A stretch of DNA of 10,872 nucleotides from Nitrososphaerota archaeon (GTDB lineage Archaea; Thermoproteota; Nitrososphaeria; Nitrososphaerales; JAHFOH01): positions 1 to 10,872 of the forward strand of contig JAHFOH010000038.1 in assembly GCA_023266955.1 (NCBI GenBank), read 5' to 3'. A model generated the notes under the pieces. It did no database searches, was not told the origin of the DNA, and saw nothing but the letters and a program-made list of their open reading frames with translations. The translations under genes were made by a program, and so were the position numbers. Shown here piece by piece: positions 6,039-10,872 of the stretch (within the stretch, counting starts at the first letter, position 1; every line of letters begins with the position of its first letter).

Positions 6039-7766
6039 TTGGCAGCAAATCGCATCGGGATGACTTGGGATGAAGGATTGTATGTCCTAGTTGGATCCAC
6101 AGGATTAAGGAATATTTTGAGACGTAACTTTGCCAGCACCGCCTGGAGCCTAGAGTTTCATCCACCCGTCATGATGTATGTCTACGGGATAGCATACGGT
6201 ACTTACGTGCTCTTGGTAACAGCGCTAAGGCGAGGCCTAGGCCGAATCAGCCTTGACAGTCTCTATGAGGATGGTGTTCGACTTTTTTCCGGTCAAAGAG
6301 CCCTTTTTGCAGTAAGAATTCCTTCCATGGTTATGGGCTCTCTTGCAGTCGTCCTTTCTTATTTTCTCACCCTGCACCTATTCAAAAGTGAGGTAGTCGC
6401 AGTCTCTGCTGCCTTGTTCCTTGCTTTCAGTCCCGGTTTCCTTGCTTGGACATCGTTGGCTATGCTAGAAAGCGGGCTGTCCTTCTTGTATGTAGGAAGC
6501 TTGTATAGCCTTATTCTGGCTGTAGAGCAGAGTTCGCCGATCATCGCGGCGATATCAGGCATCATGCTTGGGCTGGCTCTGGGAACCAAGGAAACGGGTT
6601 TTGGGATATTCCTCGCGGTGCTGCCATGGTCTATAGTTCTGTTCATTACAGAATTCTTGAAAAATGACAGTTCTGGTGTATGGGCTCTTGGGCAAATTCT
6701 CTTTCTCTGGGTTATCTTTGGGCTATTTACTTTGTACGGAGCTTGGCCTTGGCTCTGGAGAAAGCCAGTGTCACAGTTTAAGAGGCATGTACAAGCTGTT
6801 TCAAGATTGCCTTCCATCCCTTGGGCTGGAGAGGGATTCTACCTTGCTAGGCTGGTTGAATCAACCCCCATTCAGCTCTCCTTCCTTTATGGGCTAGGGG
6901 TGGTAGAGGCGTTTTTCTTAGCGGACAGGCAAGTACACACAATAATCCTCCTCTCTTGGATCATTTTACCTCTGGCCTTTATGAGCCTCCCTTTTGTTCC
7001 GAAGCGCGTTGGAGCCTATGAGATCACGTTTCTACTACCTGCTCTGTCCATTCTGGCTGCACACGCAGTCGAGTCCCTAGGTCAAGCGGTAGAAGCGAGA
7101 CTTCCAATATTTGGAGGTCTCCTGATGCCAGTAATGATCTCAGGCCTTGTCGTCCTTCTCGGACTTCAAGCTATGACAGTCCACCCATACTACATGAACT
7201 ATCGGAACATTATTGCGAGGTCGCGGAGCATAGGGAGAAGAGGTTTTCCTATAGGCTGGTGGGGTGAAGGTTTAGACTTGGCCATGCGATACGTGGACAA
7301 CATGGCACCTAGTAACAGTACGGTCTGGATATACGGGCCGCGCTCGACGGCTTTCTATCACTCTACCCGAGCTGATTCGAAGAAAAGCCTAGGTGATGAG
7401 CCTCTATTTGACTTGAGAGTCAAGGCCGGTTTTGAGGTTGCAACGGATACCCATTTTTACACTTGGAGAACGGGCGACTTAAAGTTCTATTTTCCTTATT
7501 ACTATCCCGGTCGGCATGATGACCTAGATATTGAAAGACTTAGGTGGAATGAGGTTACCTACATAGTTGTAGCGAGATGGGCCACATATGATTTGGCACT
7601 CCTAGATTCGGGTAACAAAAGAATTGTCTCTAAACTAATTCGGAATTACAAGCCTGAGCACACTGTCAAGATTAAGGATGACGAAGTCTGCTGGATTTAC
7701 AATGTGGGCAACTTATCAAGAGTCGACGATTCCTCCGTTGCCTTTAGGGAATTAAACCCAAGATAG
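6039..7766 (+). CDS. GT39/PMT-like multi-membrane glycosyltransferase
   Basis: This is a 575-residue frame from TTG 6039, though the true protein probably began upstream at ATG 5938 with a first membrane helix. The family (PMT, ArnT, archaeal GT39) transfers a sugar from a polyprenyl-phosphate donor to an acceptor on the outer face of the membrane. 'MTWDEG' puts the conserved acidic pair at D11-E12, in the first outer loop. 'EFHPPVMMYVYG' (39-50) is the family's HPP loop before helix 2, and 'LGLALGTKETG' is a characteristic mid-protein motif. About nine to ten hydrophobic helices run to about residue 382. After 'HPYYMNYRN', the 'PIGWWGEGLDLAMRYVD' motif starts a soluble C-terminal domain of about 175 residues, expected outside the cell. 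The next gene, 31 bases on, encodes a DPM1-like enzyme that could make its donor. The TTG form lacks helix 1, so it would be mis-oriented or inactive if taken literally. Confidence 0.82.
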   Translation: MAANRIGMTWDEGLYVLVGSTGLRNILRRNFASTAWSLEFHPPVMMYVYGIAYGTYVLLVTALRRGLGRISLDSLYEDGVRLFSGQRALFAVRIPSMVMGSLAVVLSYFLTLHLFKSEVVAVSAALFLAFSPGFLAWTSLAMLESGLSFLYVGSLYSLILAVEQSSPIIAAISGIMLGLALGTKETGFGIFLAVLPWSIVLFITEFLKNDSSGVWALGQILFLWVIFGLFTLYGAWPWLWRKPVSQFKRHVQAVSRLPSIPWAGEGFYLARLVESTPIQLSFLYGLGVVEAFFLADRQVHTIILLSWIILPLAFMSLPFVPKRVGAYEITFLLPALSILAAHAVESLGQAVEARLPIFGGLLMPVMISGLVVLLGLQAMTVHPYYMNYRNIIARSRSIGRRGFPIGWWGEGLDLAMRYVDNMAPSNSTVWIYGPRSTAFYHSTRADSKKSLGDEPLFDLRVKAGFEVATDTHFYTWRTGDLKFYFPYYYPGRHDDLDIERLRWNEVTYIVVARWATYDLALLDSGNKRIVSKLIRNYKPEHTVKIKDDEVCWIYNVGNLSRVDDSSVAFRELNPR

Positions 7767-7797
7767 GGTTGATCCGACCTTTCCAGAGTCGCTGGAT

Positions 7798-8538
7798 GTG
7801 CTGCCAGAAATTAGTGTAGTACTCCCAGCCTATAATGAAGAGGAAGCTGTTGGGAGTGTTATAGACAGTTTCGCTCATGAGCTAAGAGCTAAGGGCAGAA
7901 CCTTTGAGATAATAGTTGTCGACAACAACTCGTCCGACTCAACAAACGCTATTGCGACTCAGAAAGGCGTGAGAGTGGTGATAGAAGCGAAACAGGGGTA
8001 TGGGTACGCCTGCATCCGAGGTCTGTCAGAGGCTAACGGAAAGATGGTTTTCTTGACTGAAGCAGATGATTCTTTCAGTCCTAGAGATCTCTGGAAGATG
8101 CTTTCGTATCTTGAGGAAGAGGATATTGAAGTTGTCTTCGGCACTAGAACTACACTGGAGTTGGTAGAAAGGGGGGCAAAGATGGGCTGGTTACTGCACT
8201 GGGGAAACTTCTTCCTGGGCAAACTGATACAGATTCAGTTTTGGAATAGGTGTAGGCTCAGTGATGTGGGATGCACCTTCAAAGGAATTAAGCGTGAAGC
8301 TTTGCTTCGTGTTGAGAAAAACTTTGGGGAGGGAGGACCGGCTTTCTCTCCCGAAATGATCATCTGGTGCTTAAAGGCAGGATTGAGAACTGTTGAGATA
8401 CCGATTCGATACCGAAGGAGAATTGGACAATCGAAGGTTACGTCTAATAACTGGAAAAGTATACTCATAGGATTTCGGATGTTGAAGCTGATTCTCACCC
8501 AACGTTTCTGGAAGAATAGCGCAAAAGACGAGAATTAA
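7798..8538 (+). CDS. DPM1-like GT2, polyprenyl-phosphate sugar transferase
   Basis: This 246-residue protein is a soluble or peripheral family 2 transferase of the dolichol-phosphate mannosyltransferase type, expected to make a polyprenyl-phosphate-sugar. 'ISVVLPAYNEEEAVGSVID' (5-23) and 'IIVVDNNSSDST' (38-49) are the nucleotide-binding strands. 'KQGYGYACIRGL' (65-76) is the family's basic loop. The metal motif reads EAD (88-90) in place of DAD, which I recall as normal for the subfamily with 'FGTRTTLELVERGAKMGW' and 'LSDVGCTFKGI'. 'FSPEMIIWCLKAGLRTVEIPIRYRRR' (183-208) is the conserved C-terminal block. There is no membrane domain. The GTG start at 7798 puts the first strand at the usual distance. 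An overlapping ATG at 7796 is in another frame and stops after seven codons. Its place right after the GT39 gene suggests the two act in sequence. Confidence 0.88.
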   Translation: MLPEISVVLPAYNEEEAVGSVIDSFAHELRAKGRTFEIIVVDNNSSDSTNAIATQKGVRVVIEAKQGYGYACIRGLSEANGKMVFLTEADDSFSPRDLWKMLSYLEEEDIEVVFGTRTTLELVERGAKMGWLLHWGNFFLGKLIQIQFWNRCRLSDVGCTFKGIKREALLRVEKNFGEGGPAFSPEMIIWCLKAGLRTVEIPIRYRRRIGQSKVTSNNWKSILIGFRMLKLILTQRFWKNSAKDEN

Positions 8539-8541
8539 TTC

Positions 8542-9216
8542 ATGAGCTGGAAGACCTTACTAAGCGTAGCCTACAACAATGATACAGTTCGAAGGATCTT
8601 TCGCCTCCGGCCGTACATACTGCAGAGAGAGATGCGAGATTGCTCAACTCTCTTAGATCTGGGTTGCGGTCCAACCTCAGTGATCAAGTTTTTGCAGATC
8701 CCTTGGTCGGTGGGCGTCGAACTCCACGTGCCGTACATTCGCGAAACTGTTAAGGAAAGGATCCACAACGAATATGTTCTTGCCGACGTCAGAGCTGTTC
8801 AATTCCGTGAAAAGTGCTTCGATTGTGTTTTAGCATCAGATGTGATAGAACATCTTTCAAAGGAAGAGGGGTACGAACTTATTCGAAAAATGAAGAGCAT
8901 TGCAAGGAAAAAGATCATAGTAACCACCACGAATGGGTTCATTAGAAGTGAAGCCATTGATGGAAATCCCTTTCAGATTCATAGGTCTGGCTGGAATGTG
9001 AGTGAGCTGAAGGGGCTTGGCTTCAAAGTCTGGGGTCTAACGGGACTGAAGCACATAAGGGAAAGGAGTAAGCTCCCTAGCCACGGAGACGTGCTAGAGA
9101 CCGTCAGGTTCAGGCCCAGACCCCTTTGGCTCTTAATCGCGGAGGCGACAGAGATCTTGACTTGGTACATGCCGGAAATGTCTTTCGAACTCTTTTGCGT
9201 CAAGACTATGTGTTGA
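8542..9216 (+). CDS. Class I SAM-dependent methyltransferase
   Basis: This 224-residue protein has a Rossmann-fold methyltransferase core. Motif I is 'LLDLGCGPTS' at 37-46. 'VGVELH' supplies an acidic E60 for the SAM ribose, 'LADVRAVQF' supplies D82 near the adenine, and 'FDCVLASDVIEHLSKEEG' (93-110) is the motif IV region common to type 11 (Methyltransf_11) enzymes. Basic helix residues and 'KKIIVTTTNGF' follow. The last 60 residues include 'IHRSGWNVSELKGLGFKVWG', also common in this group. It starts 3 bases after the preceding gene's stop, so both are likely on one transcript. Methylation of a glycan sugar, perhaps as a chain cap, is inferred only from its neighbours. A lipid or small-molecule substrate is possible. 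Confidence 0.88.
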   Translation: MSWKTLLSVAYNNDTVRRIFRLRPYILQREMRDCSTLLDLGCGPTSVIKFLQIPWSVGVELHVPYIRETVKERIHNEYVLADVRAVQFREKCFDCVLASDVIEHLSKEEGYELIRKMKSIARKKIIVTTTNGFIRSEAIDGNPFQIHRSGWNVSELKGLGFKVWGLTGLKHIRERSKLPSHGDVLETVRFRPRPLWLLIAEATEILTWYMPEMSFELFCVKTMC

Positions 9217-9266
9217 TCGTATGAAAGCCCTTCCTGCTTGACCGGAGCCACCTAAATTATTCTTCT

Positions 9267-10484
9267 TTGACTCGGATTTTCAGATCCGCGAAAAACAAAC
9301 AGACTCAAGCGTCGCAGATTCATATCTTCGCAAATACCATAAACATAGTCTACTCGACTCAAGGCATGAGCGGCGGTGACACTCATTTGATTCACTTGAT
9401 AAAAAAATTACAGAGTAACAATCACTCCGTTAAAGTCTACATTCCTAATGTAGGCAAGACATCTCTTCAGTCATTCGGGGTAAAGGCTAATTTCAGTATC
9501 ATATCATCTTTAAGCAAAAGGAACGGTGCCATTATATCCTTCCTTTGGTACACTGTCAAGTCACTCTTCTCGGTCCTGGATATACCCGAGGGCAGCATAG
9601 CGTATTCGGTTTCCGAATTCCCACCGGCTGTGCTTGCGGCTTTTCTTGCAAAGAAAAGAAGCAAGAGAGTAAAGTGGGTTGCAGCTTTTCATCTCGCTGC
9701 GCCGAACCCATTAAAAGCCGGATTTCTGTTCGAAGGTGGGCACATCGCTCCGTTCATTCGGGGTCTACTATCGTTTCTGTCTCAGAAGTTCAGCCTACTT
9801 CTGATGCGGCTTTCGGGAGATTTGGTCTTCACTGCGGATACTTCCACAGCGGACACGATCAAGAAGAATCGCATCTCTCCGTCAAGAGTAAAAATTATAC
9901 GGATAGGGGTTGACCGGGCACCTATCGGCTTTCGCGATAAAGGCGAGGCTTGTCTCTACGATGCTTGTTTTATTGGTCGATTCCACCCGCAGAAAGGAGT
10001 CTTCGATCTTTTGGATATATGGGAATACGTATGCCAAGGAAAGAAAGATGCAAAAATAGCTGTTGTGGGTGACGGTGATTTAAGGAGCAAGTTGCAAAAG
10101 ACAATTTCAATTAGGGGTCTGTCCGCCAATATAGATCTTCTGGGCTTTAGAGTAGGAGATGCCTTCTACAATATCATGAAGTCCTCGAAAATTCTAGTTT
10201 TTCCAAGTCTCCATGAGGGCAACCCCATAGTGCCTCTAGAAGCTATGGCTTGCGGGCTACCGGTGGTAGCTTACGAGTTGCCTGTCCTGAGGGAGATGTA
10301 CAACAATGGGGGTATCATCATCGTCCCGTTCAGGGATATCAAAGAGTTTGCCAGGAAGGTTTTGGAGCTTCTAAATAACAGTCATCTTTACAGCAAAGTC
10401 AGCAAGGAATCGCTAAAGACGACCTCCTACTATGATTGGAACTCTCAGCTGGAACCTGCCGTAAAGGCAATAGAAGCACTGTGA
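9267..10484 (+). CDS. GT4 glycosyltransferase (GT-B fold)
   Basis: This 405-residue retaining glycosyltransferase has two Rossmann domains. The acceptor-side domain opens with 'INIVYSTQGMSGGDTHLIHL' (25-44), including the glycine-rich SGGD loop. The donor domain begins with 'FIGRFHPQKG', where R238 and K243 would bind the donor phosphates. 'VVGDGDLRSKL' and 'IDLLGFRVGDAFYNIMKSS' are standard. 'HEGNPIVPLEAMACGLPVVAY' has the EX7E motif at E317 and E325. The TTG start at 9267 gives an unusual polar 24-residue leader. It is the first start-type codon after the in-frame TGA at 9222-9224, and the next ATG (9366) falls inside the glycine loop. A partly TATA-like AAATTATT at 9254-9261 may be incidental. 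It probably extends the same glycan as its neighbours. Donor and acceptor are unknown. Confidence 0.88.
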   Translation: MTRIFRSAKNKQTQASQIHIFANTINIVYSTQGMSGGDTHLIHLIKKLQSNNHSVKVYIPNVGKTSLQSFGVKANFSIISSLSKRNGAIISFLWYTVKSLFSVLDIPEGSIAYSVSEFPPAVLAAFLAKKRSKRVKWVAAFHLAAPNPLKAGFLFEGGHIAPFIRGLLSFLSQKFSLLLMRLSGDLVFTADTSTADTIKKNRISPSRVKIIRIGVDRAPIGFRDKGEACLYDACFIGRFHPQKGVFDLLDIWEYVCQGKKDAKIAVVGDGDLRSKLQKTISIRGLSANIDLLGFRVGDAFYNIMKSSKILVFPSLHEGNPIVPLEAMACGLPVVAYELPVLREMYNNGGIIIVPFRDIKEFARKVLELLNNSHLYSKVSKESLKTTSYYDWNSQLEPAVKAIEAL

Positions 10485-10494
10485 AACCGTGCAA

Positions 10495-10872
10495 ATGGCA
10501 CCGTCCTTTTCGATAATAATTGTCAATTACAACGGCGGCGAGCGCTTGGCAAGATGTCTTGAATCTCTAAGCAGATCACCTTACAAAGACTTCGAGACAT
10601 TAGTTATCGATAACGCCTCGAAAGACCGAAGCATCGCATACTCCAAGAATCGCCTTCCTTGGGCCAGATTCATAGAAATGAAGAAGAATTTCGGCTTCGG
10701 GTACGCGGCAAACATAGGTGTCGAACTTAGTTTGGGAAGGTACTTGGTGTTCATGAACTATGATATCGAAGTGGATCCTAGATGGCTAGGAGAGCTTGCT
10801 AGAACGTTCGAAGAAGACAAATCGGTTGGAGGCTGTGGGTGCAAAGTCCTCTTTAGCGGAGATAAGAATACG
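10495..10872 (+). CDS. WbbL-like GT2 glycosyltransferase, 3' end cut off
   Basis: These are the first 126 residues of a family 2 transferase whose frame stays open to the window edge. The ATG at 10495 lies 10 bases after the GT4 stop, and 'FSIIIVNYNGGERLARCLESL' places the first strand at the usual distance from the start. 'VIDNASKDRS' (38-46) is the nucleotide-binding Asp motif. 'KKNFGFGYAANIG' (63-75) is the NxGFxxAxNxG signature of the WbbL/rhamnosyltransferase-like branch. 'FMNYDIEVDPRWL' (86-98) carries the metal site in the variant YD form. A rhamnosyl or related 6-deoxyhexose donor would fit the epimerase at 4749, but the branch also includes other specificities. The catalytic-base region lies beyond the window. 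Confidence 0.85.
   Translation, partial: MAPSFSIIIVNYNGGERLARCLESLSRSPYKDFETLVIDNASKDRSIAYSKNRLPWARFIEMKKNFGFGYAANIGVELSLGRYLVFMNYDIEVDPRWLGELARTFEEDKSVGGCGCKVLFSGDKNT

Noticed and set aside
6359..6817. 152-codon open frame on the minus strand inside the GT39 gene
   Set aside because: It lies fully opposite conserved membrane-protein sequence and has no recognisable motif or start context.
9221..9241. ATG 9221 as a start for the GT4 gene or a small peptide
   Set aside because: It gives only six codons before TGA and is not in the GT4 frame. A frameshift would be needed, and nothing conserved lies before residue 24 to support one.
9545..9913. 122-codon + strand frame inside the GT4 gene
   Set aside because: It is out of frame with a well-supported GT4 coding region, and its product is low-complexity and motif-free.
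1..10872. CRISPR array, tRNA, rRNA, transposase or terminal inverted repeats
   Set aside because: I saw no regularly spaced repeats, no tRNA-like cloverleaf and no transposase-like protein. The gaps between genes are all 150 bases or shorter.

Overview
The window looks like part of a surface-glycan or glycoprotein-glycosylation locus from an archaeon. Every supported gene is on the + strand. Archaeal origin is inferred from four things: a TrmB-type winged-helix protein, an AT-rich TATA-like box placed for leaderless transcription of the gene at 3791, mostly absent Shine-Dalgarno sequences, and frequent GTG/TTG starts with many AGA/AGG arginine codons. A mesophilic TACK-type lineage such as Bathyarchaeia would fit. 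The sequence alone cannot settle the lineage, and a bacterial source is not fully excluded.

Layout. (1) 1-513 is the 3' part of a polyprenyl-phosphate-sugar-synthase-like GT2 gene. (2) 542-3695 is a tightly packed run: a 76-residue unknown protein, an HTH-only TrmB-like protein, a membrane-anchored GT2 whose ATG directly follows the regulator's stop codon, and a B12-binding radical SAM enzyme. The run ends in an inverted repeat across its last stop codon. (3) A likely promoter at 3762 starts the next run: a second membrane-anchored GT2 (3791), then, after 82 bases, an NAD-dependent nucleotide-sugar epimerase with a four-cysteine insert, like dTDP-L-rhamnose 4-epimerases. (4) 5938-10872 carries a GT39/PMT-like multi-membrane glycosyltransferase with a disrupted 5' end, a DPM1-like GT2, a class I SAM methyltransferase, a GT4 transferase, and the 5' part of a WbbL-like (rhamnosyltransferase-type) GT2 that leaves the window.

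How the genes may work together (inference). The epimerase would supply an activated sugar. The cytoplasmic GT2 and GT4 enzymes would extend a lipid-linked glycan. The DPM1-like enzymes would make polyprenyl-phosphate-sugar donors, which the GT39 enzyme would use on the outer face of the membrane. The methyltransferase and the radical SAM enzyme would decorate the sugar or the lipid. No flippase, oligosaccharyltransferase or polymerase is visible here.

Most notable points: the radical SAM cluster motif is CX7CX2C instead of CX3CX2C; the GT39 gene appears to have its start codon and first membrane helix in different frames; part of the radical SAM gene uses almost only G- or T-ending codons; and a short out-of-frame stretch before the epimerase reads like the tail of a lost P-loop kinase. 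No gene-free stretch exceeds 300 bases. I saw no tRNA, rRNA, CRISPR array or insertion sequence.
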